Shown here: positions 39,315-49,365 of the stretch, one piece after another
How the letters are laid out: each line of letters opens with the position of its first letter
Position numbering within the stretch: position 1 is the stretch's first letter
DNA from: Halieaceae bacterium
GTDB taxonomy: Bacteria > Pseudomonadota > Gammaproteobacteria > Pseudomonadales > Halieaceae
Assembly: GCA_902631395.1 (NCBI GenBank)
Contig: CACOYM010000001.1
Span: forward strand, 1 to 64,000
Direction of reading: 5' to 3'
Length of the DNA: 64,000 nucleotides
Program-made: the position numbers and the translations under genes
The notes under the pieces: model-generated
The model's database searches: none
The model's input: only the letters and a program-made list of their open reading frames with translations
Told to the model about the DNA's origin: nothing

Positions 39315-39464
39315 ATGCCGGTTATCGAGCAGCAACACTTTATCGACAGCGTCGCCGACGTACAGCAGTTTATTTCTCATTGCCCTCTCTTAAGCTTGAT
39401 ACAGGCCGTATATCGTGCCTCGGCCGCAGATCTAGAAGGCGCAGATCGACGAGCAGGCGCTTGA
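39315..39464 (+). pseudogene. N-terminal remnant of a class I fumarate hydratase
   Basis: A 49-codon frame whose first 35 residues (VIEQQHFIDSVADVQQFIS, then LIQAVYRA) align well with the N-terminus of class I [4Fe-4S] fumarases such as those of Pseudomonas (VIxQxxxIxSVADALQFIS, FIQAxxEA). After that similarity stops and a TGA at 39462 overlaps the sbcB start. GGGGAG lies upstream, so it may still be translated. No further fumarase sequence is present, so most of a gene of about 500 codons is gone. Identification rests on by-eye comparison only. Confidence 0.5.
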
Positions 39465-40903
39465 GCTCACCCGAGTCTCTCTACTGGCACGATTACGAAA
39501 CCTCAGGTGCCAACGTGGCGGAGGACCGCCCCTGGCAGTTTGCGGGCATTCGAACCAATGCTGATCTGGAGATTATTGGTGAGCCGCTGACGCTCTACGC
39601 AAAGCCGACGCCGGATCGTTTACCCCATCCTGCCGCCGTCAGGGTCACTGGCATAACCCCTCAGGAAGCCGAATCCAAAGGGCACCCCGAAGCAACCTTC
39701 ATTGAGCGCATTCGTGCTGAACTGGGACAGCCTGGTACCTGCGGCATCGGCTATAACTCCATACGGTTTGACGACGAGATCACGCGTTTCGCGTTGTGGC
39801 GCAATTTCCATGATGCCTATGCGCGCGAGTGGCAAAACGGCAATAGCCGCTGGGATTTGCTCGATGTCGCGCGTGCCTTTCGCGCGCTTCGGCCGGCGGG
39901 GATCACATGGCCAGTCCAAGAAGATGGTCAAATCAGCTTCCGCCTCGAAGACTTAACCGCCGTCAATGGGATTGAGCATGGCGCGGCGCACGACGCCATG
40001 GCCGATGTGGTCGCCACGATCGAAATGGCAAAGTTGCTAAAGCGCTCTGATGGTGAGTTGTTCAGTACTTTGTATCGACAGCGTACCAAGCGAGCGGTCA
40101 CGTCGCTGCTGGATCTTGAAAATCTCACCCCTTTAGTGCACGTCTCTGGCATGTTTGGCAATGCCCGACACAATCTCGCGGTAATTTTGCCCGTCGCTTG
40201 GCACCCGCGGAACAATAGCGAGGTGATCTGTGTCGATCTGGGACGCGCCCCCGACTTTCTCGAAGAAGATGCGGAGACCCTGCGCGAACATTTATTCAAG
40301 TCCCGTGACGCGCTCCCCGAGGGAATTCAAAGACCGCCACTGAAGACGGTTCGACTTAATCGCGCGCCGGTTTTATTGCCGGCAAGCTGGGTCGCGGGCG
40401 AGGTGGCAGAGCGTTTGGGGTTGGACGGTAGTAGCCATCGTCAGCACCTCGCCGCGGTCCGAGCCGCTTGGGGAGCGAGCCCCAAGGCATTCACAGCGCG
40501 GATGCGGGCCATTTGGCAGGAGAGCGAGTTTGCCGAGCGGTCAGATCCCGATGTAATGCTTTACGAGGGCTTCATCGATAACAATGACCGCTGCTTGTGT
40601 GAGCAAGTGGTGGCAGCCGATCCGGCTTTGCTAAGTGAGCAGACTTTCCCTTTTAAGGATCGACGTCTTCCAGAATTATTGTTTCGTTACCGGGCGCGCA
40701 ATTATCCAGACAGCCTGAGCCCTCACGAAACTGCACAGTGGCGAGAGCACTGCAAGCAGCAGTGGCAGGACGGGTCTTTCCCGCTCACTCAGTATGAGCA
40801 GGAATTGGCAGATGAGCGAGCGCGTCCCGAGGTTAGCGAGGCGACGCTCGCTGCACTGGATTCGCTGGATGGCTGGGTGCGGGCGCTGTCGGCGCAGGGA
40901 TGA
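39461..40903 (+). CDS. sbcB: Exodeoxyribonuclease I
   Basis: A 3'-5' single-strand DNA exonuclease of the DEDDh class, acting in recombination and repair. The first exonuclease motif is WHDYETSG, followed by GYNSIRFDDE and HDAMADV. The C-terminal half (PLVHVSGMFG, FNYRARNFP-like FRYRARNYPD) is the SH3-like and helical region of E. coli SbcB. With TTG 39461 as start the protein has 480 residues against 475 in E. coli; an in-frame TTG at 39380 adds 27 Arg-rich residues with no family counterpart and lies inside the fumarase remnant. The TTG is close behind GAGCAGG. Confidence 0.93.
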   Translation: MSSPESLYWHDYETSGANVAEDRPWQFAGIRTNADLEIIGEPLTLYAKPTPDRLPHPAAVRVTGITPQEAESKGHPEATFIERIRAELGQPGTCGIGYNSIRFDDEITRFALWRNFHDAYAREWQNGNSRWDLLDVARAFRALRPAGITWPVQEDGQISFRLEDLTAVNGIEHGAAHDAMADVVATIEMAKLLKRSDGELFSTLYRQRTKRAVTSLLDLENLTPLVHVSGMFGNARHNLAVILPVAWHPRNNSEVICVDLGRAPDFLEEDAETLREHLFKSRDALPEGIQRPPLKTVRLNRAPVLLPASWVAGEVAERLGLDGSSHRQHLAAVRAAWGASPKAFTARMRAIWQESEFAERSDPDVMLYEGFIDNNDRCLCEQVVAADPALLSEQTFPFKDRRLPELLFRYRARNYPDSLSPHETAQWREHCKQQWQDGSFPLTQYEQELADERARPEVSEATLAALDSLDGWVRALSAQG

Positions 40904-41149
40904 GTAGCGTTACAATATAGGTCAATCAAAGGCCTCCAAGCGGTTCGAGGCGTCTGGGTCACTGCGGGCTTGTGCAGCTTAGGACGCCTCACCCGAATTA
41001 TCTGAGGCCAATGAGCTGGGCGCTACGTGATCGAGACTCACAGACTGTTATCTGAAGTATGCAGTGTAAAGGGTGCAGGTTTATGGTGAATAACGGAAGA
41101 GGCCGGCTAGAGATCGGTCTTGGCTTAGTGCGAAAGTGGAGTGCAAAGA

Positions 41150-42163
41150 ATGCAATTTGCCGGTAGCCACATCTTGAGTATCAGCCAGTTCGAACGTGCC
41201 GACGTTGAGCAACTCTTCACCGTCGCCGACGCCATGCGGCCCTACGCACACCGGCGGCGCAGGACCTGCGTCCTTGACGGGGCGATTCTCGGGTCAATGT
41301 TTTTCGAGCCCTCAACACGGACCCGCATCAGCTTCGGCAGCGCCTTCAATCTTTTGGGGGGCGAAGTCCGTGAAACCACTGGTTTTGAGCATTCAGCTAT
41401 AGCCAAAGGGGAATCGCTTTGGGACACCGCGCGAGTATTGAGCGGTTACTCTGATATCGTCGTCATGCGCCATCCTGAGAACGGCTCCGTGGCTGAGTTT
41501 GCAGCTGCGAGTCGTGTACCCGTGATCAATGGCGGTGACGGTACCAACGAGCACCCGAGTCAAGCGTTGCTGGACCTCTATACCATTCGATCTGAGCTCG
41601 CGGGGCGAGAGCGCGACATCGACGGGCTCCGTATCGCCATGGTCGGAGATTTATGCTTCGGGCGGACCGTGCATTCACTATCGAAGCTACTGTCTCTGTT
41701 TGCGGACCTGCGCGTCAGTCTCGTTTCTCCCGAGGCCCTCAAGATGCCAGCTGAGGTCGTAGACAACCTCCAAGCGGCCGGGCATCAGGTATTGGAGACC
41801 GACGCGCTGGAGCAGGGCATTGCCGATGTCGATATTGTCTATAGCACTCGTATTCAAGAGGAGCGTTTTGCGAGCCGTGAGGAAGCCGATCTGTATCGAG
41901 GCCGGTTTCGACTGAATCAGAGCGTTTACACAGCGAACTGTGAGCCCAACACCGTCATTATGCATCCGCTTCCTAGAGACTCGCGTGAAGGTGCCCGCGA
42001 GCTGGATATTGACCTAAACGATAATCCTAACTTGGCCATTTTCCGCCAGAGCGATAACGGCGTTTTGGTGAGGATGGCGATGTTCGCCCTTCTACTCGAT
42101 GTGGCGGATCAGATTTCGGAGCATGATGCGCCCGTCAATTGGTGCACGGAGCGGCGATTTTGA
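41150..42163 (+). CDS. pyrB: Aspartate carbamoyltransferase, catalytic subunit
   Basis: Catalyses carbamoyl phosphate plus aspartate to carbamoyl aspartate, the first committed step of pyrimidine synthesis. It has 337 residues. The carbamoyl-phosphate motif FEPSTRTR is at 52-59, with HPSQALLD, an MVGDLCFGRTVHS Rossmann loop and MHPLPRD further on. It resembles the longer PyrB of Shewanella and lacks an adjacent pyrI or pyrC'. GGAG lies 8 bases before ATG 41150, preferred over GTG 41141. The 236-bp region upstream shows no clear UTP-sensing attenuator. Confidence 0.93.
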   Translation: MQFAGSHILSISQFERADVEQLFTVADAMRPYAHRRRRTCVLDGAILGSMFFEPSTRTRISFGSAFNLLGGEVRETTGFEHSAIAKGESLWDTARVLSGYSDIVVMRHPENGSVAEFAAASRVPVINGGDGTNEHPSQALLDLYTIRSELAGRERDIDGLRIAMVGDLCFGRTVHSLSKLLSLFADLRVSLVSPEALKMPAEVVDNLQAAGHQVLETDALEQGIADVDIVYSTRIQEERFASREEADLYRGRFRLNQSVYTANCEPNTVIMHPLPRDSREGARELDIDLNDNPNLAIFRQSDNGVLVRMAMFALLLDVADQISEHDAPVNWCTERRF

Positions 42164-42204
42164 ATATTTTCCGTCCCCGCTTCGGCGCTCAGGATGTTTA
42201 GGTT

Positions 42205-42792
42205 GTGGACCGTAAAGCTAGCTTTAAGGGATATTTCGCCGTTGAGACACTCACGATTCGGCACCAGCTGTTTGAGGGTGGACGGTCGCGACCTGTGCGG
42301 CGAAAGTTTTTTCAGCGCGGTGATGTCCTAGGTGTCTTACCCTGGAACCCCGTTTCGGCCGAGGTGGTGCTGATCGAGCAGTTTAGGGTGGGTAAGATGC
42401 GGGACGAGGATAGTCTATGGATGCTAGGGCTTATTGCTAGGATTGCAGAGCCTGGCGAGTCTGACACCCGTTTGGCACAGCGTAAGGCCCAGCAGGAGGC
42501 AGCGTGCCAGGTCGGTCGTCTTGAACCCATCGCTTCTTTTTACCCTTGCGCGGGTGCCTGCCCAGAGCAAATTCGGCTCTTCGTTGGCGAGGCCACCGTC
42601 ACTCGTCCGGGGACTGTGCAAGGTCTCGACGGTGAACACGAAGATATTTTCGTCCATCAGATGCCGAGAGGTTCAGTGCTCGCCATGCTGGACCCTATCG
42701 AGATTAACAATTGACACACCTTGATCGCGCTGCAATGGTTGGCGTCTCACAGCGATTGCCTATTAAAAGCGAGATGGACATCGCCCGCGTGA
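42205..42792 (+). pseudogene. NudF-like ADP-ribose pyrophosphatase, nonsense mutation and degenerate Nudix box
   Basis: The open part (42205-42714, 169 codons from GTG) resembles NudF: FKGYFAVETLTIRHQLF, VVLIEQFRVG, HEDIFVH. The Nudix box G-x5-E-x7-REUxEExGU reads here RIAEPGE with RKAQQEAAC, so the catalytic Glu pair and both glycines are largely replaced. A TGA at 42712 cuts the protein, yet the same frame continues with LIALQWLASH to the next stop at 42790, matching the NudF C-terminal helix (VIALQWL). It is therefore a dead or dying enzyme; readthrough or a non-catalytic role cannot be excluded. Confidence 0.78.
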
Positions 42793-42825
42793 CGACTGAT
42801 TGCGCTGCCAGGCGGGCCAGACGGA

Positions 42826-44394
42826 ATGTCTGAGATCTTAGCTAACGATCCCAAATTGGTGCGGTCGAGTGCTGTGGTCGGCGCCGCCACTATGCTCTCG
42901 CGAGTGTTAGGGTTGCTCCGCGACGTGGTACTGGCCAATTTGGTCGGCGCCAATGGCAACGCTGATGCGTTCTTTGTCGCCTTCAAGATCCCTAATTTTT
43001 TGCGGCGCTTATTCGCTGAGGGCGCTTTTGCGCAGGCCTTTGTGCCCGTTTTGGCCGATACCCGTGATAAGGGTGGCCGAGAGGCAGTACGTGAATTGGT
43101 CGATCGTGTCGCTGGAATGTTGGGTGGTACCTTACTTATTCTCACGCTTATTGTCGTGATGGCGTCTCCGGTGGTGGCAATACTCTTTGCCCCCGGCTTT
43201 CTACGCGACCCTGAGAAGCTGGCGCTGACAGGAGACTTAATTAAATTAACGTTTCCCTACCTGCTGCTAATTTCATTGACCGGCTTTGCCGGCGCCGTTT
43301 TGAATAGCTATCAGCGCTTTGCTGTGCCAGCGCTGACTCCCGTGATATTGAACCTGTGTTTGATCGCGGCGGCGCTGTGGGGCGCCCCCCAATTTGATGA
43401 ACCCGTCGTCGCGCTGTCGCTGGGCGTGCTCGTGGCGGGGTTCGCGCAGTTGCTCTTTCAGGTGCCCGCCTTGGCCGGCATTGGCCTGGTGCCAAGGCCG
43501 CGTTGGGCGCCAGCACACGAAGGCGTACGAAGAATTTTAGCACTGATGGTGCCCGCGCTTTTTGGCGTATCAGTGAGTCAAATTAATTTGCTGCTCGATA
43601 CTGTTCTGGCGTCACTGCTGCCATCGGGTAGCGTCTCGTGGCTGTACTACTCAGACCGACTTACCGAGTTGCCGTTGGGGGTATTTGCGATCGCCATTGC
43701 GACGGTCATCCTGCCCACACTGTCTAGCCAGCGAGCCCGCGCAGATGATGCGGCGTTCGCCAACACGCTAGCATGGGCTATGCGTAGCGTGCTCCTGGTT
43801 GCAGTGCCCGCTACTCTTGCATTATTAGTCCTGGCTGAGCCGTTGCTGGCAACGCTTTTTCAGTACGGCGCATTCAGTGCTGACGACCGTGCGATGGCAG
43901 CGGCAAGTCTGCGTGCCTATACCCTTGGCTTGGGTGCCTTCATGTTGGTTAAGGTGCTTGCGCCCGGGTTTTATGCCCGCGAAGACATGAGAACACCTGT
44001 GCGTATCGGCATTATTGCTATGGTCTGCAACATGTTGCTTAGTGTTGCCTTTGTGTTTCCGCTAATGGCAATCTTCTCTATGGGACATGTGGGCCTCGCG
44101 CTGGCCACCAGTCTATCGGCCTGGCTCAACGCAGGGCTCCTTTATCGAGGGTTGAGACGCGACTCAGCGTTGCCCGGCCCGTCAGTGCCCTCAAAGTGGC
44201 TGCTACAAATCGGCCTGGCAAGTGCGGCAATGACCTTGATGCTGTGGTGGAGGCTACCAGACCAGGCTGATTGGACAACGTGGGTTTGGTGGGAACGTGC
44301 TACGCAACTTGGGATGCTGTGCCTCACTGGGTTTACGATCTTTGCCGCAAGCTTATGGCTAACGGGTGCTCGGCCCGCTGATTTGCGGCGGTAA
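42826..44394 (+). CDS. murJ: Lipid II flippase MurJ (MviN)
   Basis: The essential inner-membrane MOP-superfamily transporter that flips lipid II for peptidoglycan synthesis. It has 522 residues and 14 predicted helices. The start (SSAVVGAATMLSRVLGLLRD) and NADAFFVAFKIPNFLRRLFAEGAF carry the conserved charged residues of the central cavity. AYTLGLGAFMLVKVLAPGFYAR fits the C-terminal half. The ATG at 42826 has only a weak ribosome binding site. rpsT, often divergent to murJ in gammaproteobacteria, is not found in the 265-bp gap before ribF. Confidence 0.95.
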   Translation: MSEILANDPKLVRSSAVVGAATMLSRVLGLLRDVVLANLVGANGNADAFFVAFKIPNFLRRLFAEGAFAQAFVPVLADTRDKGGREAVRELVDRVAGMLGGTLLILTLIVVMASPVVAILFAPGFLRDPEKLALTGDLIKLTFPYLLLISLTGFAGAVLNSYQRFAVPALTPVILNLCLIAAALWGAPQFDEPVVALSLGVLVAGFAQLLFQVPALAGIGLVPRPRWAPAHEGVRRILALMVPALFGVSVSQINLLLDTVLASLLPSGSVSWLYYSDRLTELPLGVFAIAIATVILPTLSSQRARADDAAFANTLAWAMRSVLLVAVPATLALLVLAEPLLATLFQYGAFSADDRAMAAASLRAYTLGLGAFMLVKVLAPGFYAREDMRTPVRIGIIAMVCNMLLSVAFVFPLMAIFSMGHVGLALATSLSAWLNAGLLYRGLRRDSALPGPSVPSKWLLQIGLASAAMTLMLWWRLPDQADWTTWVWWERATQLGMLCLTGFTIFAASLWLTGARPADLRR

Positions 44395-44659
44395 TGCGAT
44401 GTTGCGCGGTCATCCCGAGAAGGATCGCGTTGCGCTAGCCAGCACAGCTTGTTGCGTTCAACAGCATTCGGCGTGTCCGCGGTGAGTCTGTGTAGGATGG
44501 GTATTTGGCCTACACATTTTTAGCGCTGACAGGAAGTGTAGGCGCATCGGATTGACACGCTGTAGCAGCCCAGCCCGCGCGGTAACGGCGTGACGTGGCT
44601 GATCTCGATGTCACTGGCAGGTATACTCATTGTTGTGTGTTGAGGGGATATAGGCGGGG

Positions 44660-45595
44660 ATGGAACTCATCCGCGGTCGGCATAATTTGCGACCCCATCA
44701 CCGTGACTGTGCGGTGACTATTGGCGCGTTCGACGGCGTACACCTGGGTCACCAGGCTGTGCTGGCGCATCTGAAAGCCGAAGCGGACGCGCGGGGCGTG
44801 CAAACCACGGTGGTGACCTTCGAGCCCTTACCCCGCGAGTACCTGCGGCCGTTAGAGGCACCTCCGCGCATTACGACGCTTCGTGATAAATGGCCGCTGC
44901 TGGAGGCCTGTGGTGTAGACCACGTACTGTGCCTACCTTTCAATGAGCGGCTGCGCCGACTGAGTGCCAGAGAGTTTGTTGAACAGGTCTTTGTCGAGGG
45001 TTTGGGTGTCAATTATCTGGCCTTCGGTGATGACTTCCGTTTCGGGAATCGGCGTGAAGGGGATCTGCATTATGTTCGCGCGCTGGCGGATGAATTTGGC
45101 TATGCTGTTGCGCCCACACCCACACTAGAAGTGGCGGGAGCGCGCGCCAGCAGCACGCGAGTTCGAGATGCCCTCGCGGCGGCAGACTTCGATGCGGCAG
45201 AGCAGTTGCTGGGCAGGCCCTTTGAACTTGCTGGCAGGGTTTTGCACGGTCAGAAACTGGGCAGACAGCTCGATGCGCCAACAGCTAATATTGCGCTTCA
45301 CCGTATCCGGTCGCCCCTGCATGGCGTGTATGCGGTGAACGTTTGGGGTGGTGGTCTGGAGTGCGCGTCCGGCGTTGCCAACGTTGGGGTCAAGCCGACG
45401 ATTGGTGAAAGTCTCGAGGCGACACTGGAGGTACATGTACTTACAGGCTCGCCGGATTTGTATGGCGAGAGGCTAACGGTGCGGTTTAGACACAAGCTGC
45501 GCAATGAGCAGAAATTTCCGTCTCTCGATGCACTAAAAGCGGGCATCGCGGCGGACAAGGCCAGAGCGGTAGCTTGGCTTACCGAACACGGATAG
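44660..45595 (+). CDS. ribF: Bifunctional riboflavin kinase / FAD synthetase
   Basis: Converts riboflavin to FMN and FMN to FAD. It has 311 residues. The N-terminal adenylyltransferase domain has TIGAFDGVHLGHQAVL (HxGH-like motif) and FGDDFRFGNRREGD. The C-terminal kinase domain starts near 185 (GRVLHGQKLGRQLDAPTANI, with the PTAN motif). It is the first gene of the ribF-ileS-lspA-fkpB-ispH group, conserved in this order in E. coli (there as fkpB-ispH at the end too). A TATACT at 44622 could be a -10 box, without a good -35. Confidence 0.95.
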   Translation: MELIRGRHNLRPHHRDCAVTIGAFDGVHLGHQAVLAHLKAEADARGVQTTVVTFEPLPREYLRPLEAPPRITTLRDKWPLLEACGVDHVLCLPFNERLRRLSAREFVEQVFVEGLGVNYLAFGDDFRFGNRREGDLHYVRALADEFGYAVAPTPTLEVAGARASSTRVRDALAAADFDAAEQLLGRPFELAGRVLHGQKLGRQLDAPTANIALHRIRSPLHGVYAVNVWGGGLECASGVANVGVKPTIGESLEATLEVHVLTGSPDLYGERLTVRFRHKLRNEQKFPSLDALKAGIAADKARAVAWLTEHG

Positions 45596-45598
45596 GGT

Positions 45599-48397
45599 AT
45601 GAGTGATTACAAAGCTACGCTAAATTTGCCTCAGACGGATTTTCCGATGAAGGCCAATCTGGCGCAGAGCGAGCCCGAGAGACTTAAAGCCTGGTCCGAG
45701 ATGGATTTGTATCGGCAAATTCGTAAAGAGGGTAAGGGCCGGCCGACCTTCATTCTTCACGACGGCCCTCCTTATGCTAATGGAGAGCTCCACGTAGGCC
45801 ACGCGATCAACAAAATCCTTAAAGACATCATAATCAAATCGAAAACGCTCTCTGGGTACGACTCACCGTATGTGCCCGGTTGGGACTGCCATGGACTGCC
45901 CATCGAGCTCAATGTCGAAAAAAAATTCGGTAAACCTGGCCATAAAATCACTGCGCGAGAGTTCCGGCAACGCTGCCGCGACTACGCCACTAAGCAGGTA
46001 GAAGCGCAGAAAGCCGACTTTATCCGCATGGGTGTGTTCGGTGACTGGTCAAACCCCTACCTCACGATGGATTTTGCGTTCGAGGCGAATATCGTCCGTG
46101 CGCTTTCTAAAATCATCGATCTTGGCCACCTTCAACGAGGTTTCAAGCCAGTGCATTGGTGCCTTGACTGCGGCTCGGCGCTGGCCGAGGCAGAAGTCGA
46201 ATACCGGGACAAGCAGTCCTCGGCTGTCGACGTGGCTTTCCCCTTTATCGATAGTGACAGGGTCGCGGGCGTTCTCGGTTGCGAAGGTGGTAAGCCTATT
46301 GAACTAGCGATCTGGACCACCACGCCCTGGACGCTCCCTGCTAACCGCGGCGTCGCGTTATCCGCATCCCTGAAATATGTCGTGCTAGCCCATAAAGATC
46401 GCCAAGTGTTGGTTGCCGAGGCGCTAGCCGAGCTCTGCGCTCAGCGATTTGGTTTTGGCGAGGTTAAAATTGTTGGTCGTACGTCGGGCGCCGATTTAGA
46501 GGGTTTACTGCTGCGACCGCCATTCGGCGACGCACCGGTACCCATCGTTTTGGGTGAGCACGTGACCATCGATGCGGGCACCGGCTGTGTTCATACGGCT
46601 CCCGCCCATGGCCTTGAAGATTTTGATATGGGGCGCCGCTACGACCTTGAGGTTTACAACCCTGTCGGGGGCAATGGTGTCTACCACGCCAATACACCAG
46701 TGTTTGCGGGGCAGCATATCTTCAAAGCCAATGATAAAATCATCGCGGCGTTGTCAGAGCGCAATGTGTTGCTGTGCAACCAGCCTTTTCACCACAGTTA
46801 TCCTCATTGCTGGCGGCATAAGACGCCAATTATTTTCCGCGCGACACCGCAGTGGTTTATCAGTATGCGGCGATATGGTCTGCTCGATGCCGCTAAAGAG
46901 GCGGTCAAGAATGTGCAATGGACGCCGGACTGGGGCAGGGCGCGTATTGACGCAATGCTAGCAGAGCGACCTGACTGGTGCGTCTCGCGACAGCGGACCT
47001 GGGGCGTGCCGATTGCGCTGTTCGCGCACAACGTCACTGGTGAACCCCATCCTGATACGCAGGCGCTAATGGAACAGGTGGCCCAGCGCGTGGAAACAAA
47101 GGGCATTGATGCCTGGTTTGATCTAGATCCCGCTGAGCTACTGGGCGAGGAAGCGGGAGATTATGAAAAAGTCACTGATACCCTCGATGTTTGGTTTGAT
47201 TCCGGTGTGACCCACGAGTGCGTATTGCGCCAACGGGACGGGTTGAACTGGCCTGCAGACCTGTATTTAGAGGGTTCTGATCAGCACCGCGGGTGGTTCC
47301 AGTCTTCGCTACTGACAGGCATCGCTACTCATGGCGAGGCGCCCTATCGCAGCGTTTTGACACATGGGTTCACCGTGGATGGCGATGGCCGAAAGATGTC
47401 CAAATCGCTGGGCAATATCATTCCAGCAAGCAAGGCGATGAAAGACCTGGGTGCGGATGTGTTGCGGCTGTATGTTTCGGCCGCTGATTATCGCAACGAG
47501 ATCTCCGCCTCGGACGAAATCTTCAAGCGCACTGCCGATGCTTACCGTCGGATACGGAATACTGCGCGCTTCTTACTCGCAAATCTGACGGGCTTTGACC
47601 CGCAGGCCGATGCGCTGTCAGTTCACGAACTGCTGCCCCTTGACCGCTGGATTCTCGGTCAAGCCAAATCTTTGCAGGGCGAGATACAAGCCGCATATGA
47701 CAACTATCAATTCCATCATGTCTATAACCGAGTTCATAATTTTTGCAGTGGTGAGTTGGGTGGCTTTTATCTGGATATCATCAAGGATCGCCAATATACC
47801 ACTGGTGCCGACTCATTCCCGAGGCGGTCGGCTCAAACCGCTTTATTTCACCTGGCCGAGGCACTGTGCAGATGGATCGCCCCGATTCTGAGTTTCACCG
47901 CTGAGGAGATTTGGGAGAATCTGCCGGGAGCTCGAAGCGCCTCGGTCTTTCTGAGTCAGTGGTACGACGGATTACCCGAATCTGGCGACAGCGAAGAACG
48001 CGGATTTTGGACAGAGATGATGAATGTGCGGCAGCAAGTCAACAAAGCGCTTGAGCTGGCTAGGGAGCAGGGCGCGCTGAAGGGTTCACTAGATGCGTCG
48101 GTAACGCTATTCGCCGAGCAAGCGCTGGCAGTGCGACTGCGAGGTTTGGGGGAAGAGCTGCGTTTTGTCTTAATTACCTCTGAGGCGCAAGTAGCTGAAT
48201 TGGATCAGGCACCCGATCACGCGATTTATGCCGAGGATATGCCTCTACGCATCCTGGCCGCGAAATCAGCCAGCGAAAAATGTGAGCGGTGCTGGCACCG
48301 CAGGGAGGATGTAGGGTCGCACGCGGCGCATCCCACACTATGCGATCGGTGCGTAACCAACATAGAGGGCGACGGCGAGGTCCGGCAGTTTGCCTGA
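45599..48397 (+). CDS. ileS: Isoleucyl-tRNA synthetase
   Basis: Class I aminoacyl-tRNA synthetase charging tRNA-Ile. It has 932 residues (E. coli 938). The HIGH motif is HVGH at 65-68 and KMSKS is at 599-603. The editing domain ([12 protein letters not shown]-like [13 protein letters not shown]) and a C-terminal zinc site (CERCW, LCDRC) are present, making it the bacterial type that is sensitive to mupirocin as a family. The start follows ribF by 3 bp and the end overlaps lspA by 8 bp. Confidence 0.98.
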   Translation: MSDYKATLNLPQTDFPMKANLAQSEPERLKAWSEMDLYRQIRKEGKGRPTFILHDGPPYANGELHVGHAINKILKDIIIKSKTLSGYDSPYVPGWDCHGLPIELNVEKKFGKPGHKITAREFRQRCRDYATKQVEAQKADFIRMGVFGDWSNPYLTMDFAFEANIVRALSKIIDLGHLQRGFKPVHWCLDCGSALAEAEVEYRDKQSSAVDVAFPFIDSDRVAGVLGCEGGKPIELAIWTTTPWTLPANRGVALSASLKYVVLAHKDRQVLVAEALAELCAQRFGFGEVKIVGRTSGADLEGLLLRPPFGDAPVPIVLGEHVTIDAGTGCVHTAPAHGLEDFDMGRRYDLEVYNPVGGNGVYHANTPVFAGQHIFKANDKIIAALSERNVLLCNQPFHHSYPHCWRHKTPIIFRATPQWFISMRRYGLLDAAKEAVKNVQWTPDWGRARIDAMLAERPDWCVSRQRTWGVPIALFAHNVTGEPHPDTQALMEQVAQRVETKGIDAWFDLDPAELLGEEAGDYEKVTDTLDVWFDSGVTHECVLRQRDGLNWPADLYLEGSDQHRGWFQSSLLTGIATHGEAPYRSVLTHGFTVDGDGRKMSKSLGNIIPASKAMKDLGADVLRLYVSAADYRNEISASDEIFKRTADAYRRIRNTARFLLANLTGFDPQADALSVHELLPLDRWILGQAKSLQGEIQAAYDNYQFHHVYNRVHNFCSGELGGFYLDIIKDRQYTTGADSFPRRSAQTALFHLAEALCRWIAPILSFTAEEIWENLPGARSASVFLSQWYDGLPESGDSEERGFWTEMMNVRQQVNKALELAREQGALKGSLDASVTLFAEQALAVRLRGLGEELRFVLITSEAQVAELDQAPDHAIYAEDMPLRILAAKSASEKCERCWHRREDVGSHAAHPTLCDRCVTNIEGDGEVRQFA

Positions 48398-48914
48398 ACG
48401 CGGCCTTTGGGTGGTGATCGGAGAGCGGCCATGGATCGGCTTGGTAGTGGCTGTTTTCACCGTGATTTTGGATCAATGGACGAAACAGATGGCCGTTACA
48501 TCACTGTCATTCCTTGAGCCGATTGAGGTCACGGGTTGGTTCGACTGGATGCTAACCTACAATACGGGCGCGGCGTTTAGTTTCTTGGCGGAGGCCGGGG
48601 GTTGGCAACGGTGGTTTCTCGCGGGGGTGGCGCTGATTGTGAGCGTTCTCATTGCCGTTTGGCTGTTTCGGCTCGCTCCGGCTGACCGTGGATTGGTCAT
48701 CCCTCTAGGCCTCATTTTGGGTGGTGGCTTGGGGAACCTGATCGATCGCGTTTGGCTTGGACATGTCGTTGATTTTATTTCACTGCACTACGACCGTTGG
48801 TATTGGCCAGCGTTCAACCTCGCTGATTCAGCGATTACGGTTGGTGCGGCGTGGTGGCTGCTCAGTGCTTTTTTCGGTAGTACTTCCCCAACGGAGAAAG
48901 CCTCCGTATCCTGA
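48390..48914 (+). CDS. lspA: Prolipoprotein signal peptidase (signal peptidase II)
   Basis: The inner-membrane aspartyl protease that removes lipoprotein signal peptides after lipidation. It has 174 residues and four helices, with LDQWTK in the first, [10 protein letters not shown], then the two catalytic aspartates in [11 protein letters not shown] and FNLADSAI. The start TTG 48390 overlaps ileS; GTG at 48411 or 48414 are alternatives with a shorter N-terminus. Clients include BamD and GspD, both lipoproteins in this window. Confidence 0.93.
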   Translation: MPERGLWVVIGERPWIGLVVAVFTVILDQWTKQMAVTSLSFLEPIEVTGWFDWMLTYNTGAAFSFLAEAGGWQRWFLAGVALIVSVLIAVWLFRLAPADRGLVIPLGLILGGGLGNLIDRVWLGHVVDFISLHYDRWYWPAFNLADSAITVGAAWWLLSAFFGSTSPTEKASVS

Positions 48915-48918
48915 TACC

Positions 48919-49365
48919 ATGAATCTTGAAATCGAAACCAATACGCGTGTCACACTCAATTTCTCGCTGTCGCTTGAGTCGGGCGAGGAGGTCGATACTA
49001 ATTTTGGCGCCGACCCCGTGAGTTTTGTGATGGGTGATGGCTCGCTATTACCGGGCTTCGAGCGGCGCTTAATAGGGATGCGAGCAGGCGACGAGGCAGA
49101 ATTCCGGATCCCACCCGAAGAGGGTTTCGGAGAGCCGCAGGACGACAACGTGCAGTTTATTTCACGCGCTGACTTTGATAAAGACGCACCGCTTGAGCCC
49201 GGCATGTTGTTTACCTTTACTGACGCGGCGGGAGGCGAAGTTCCTGGCATGATTGCCGAAGTGGGCGACGAGCGTGTGACCGTGGATTTCAATCACCCCC
49301 TGTCTGGGCGTACTATCCACTTTAAGGTGTGCATTGCACACGTAGAGCCGGCCGAGCTGCACTGA
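48919..49365 (+). CDS. fkpB: FKBP-type peptidyl-prolyl isomerase, SlpA type
   Basis: A small cytoplasmic prolyl isomerase and chaperone of 148 residues, with an FKBP fold interrupted by an insert-in-flap domain ([15 protein letters not shown] to [12 protein letters not shown]). It is the SlyD/SlpA group without the metal-binding tail. ATG 48919 begins 4 bp after lspA; upstream in-frame codons lie inside lspA. The stop TGA shares a base with the ispH ATG. Confidence 0.92.
   Translation: MNLEIETNTRVTLNFSLSLESGEEVDTNFGADPVSFVMGDGSLLPGFERRLIGMRAGDEAEFRIPPEEGFGEPQDDNVQFISRADFDKDAPLEPGMLFTFTDAAGGEVPGMIAEVGDERVTVDFNHPLSGRTIHFKVCIAHVEPAELH

Noticed and set aside
39380-39460. An Arg-rich 27-residue N-terminal extension of sbcB
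   Set aside because: It has no counterpart in exonuclease I proteins and coincides with the fumarase relic in another frame.
40930-40960. A GGTTCGA tract resembling a tRNA T-loop
   Set aside because: No cloverleaf can be formed around it and no acceptor stem is present.
41057-41167. A short frame (MQCKGCRF...) before pyrB considered as a leader peptide
   Set aside because: It lacks a ribosome binding site, a pyrimidine-sensing terminator and any codon run; it also overlaps the pyrB start.
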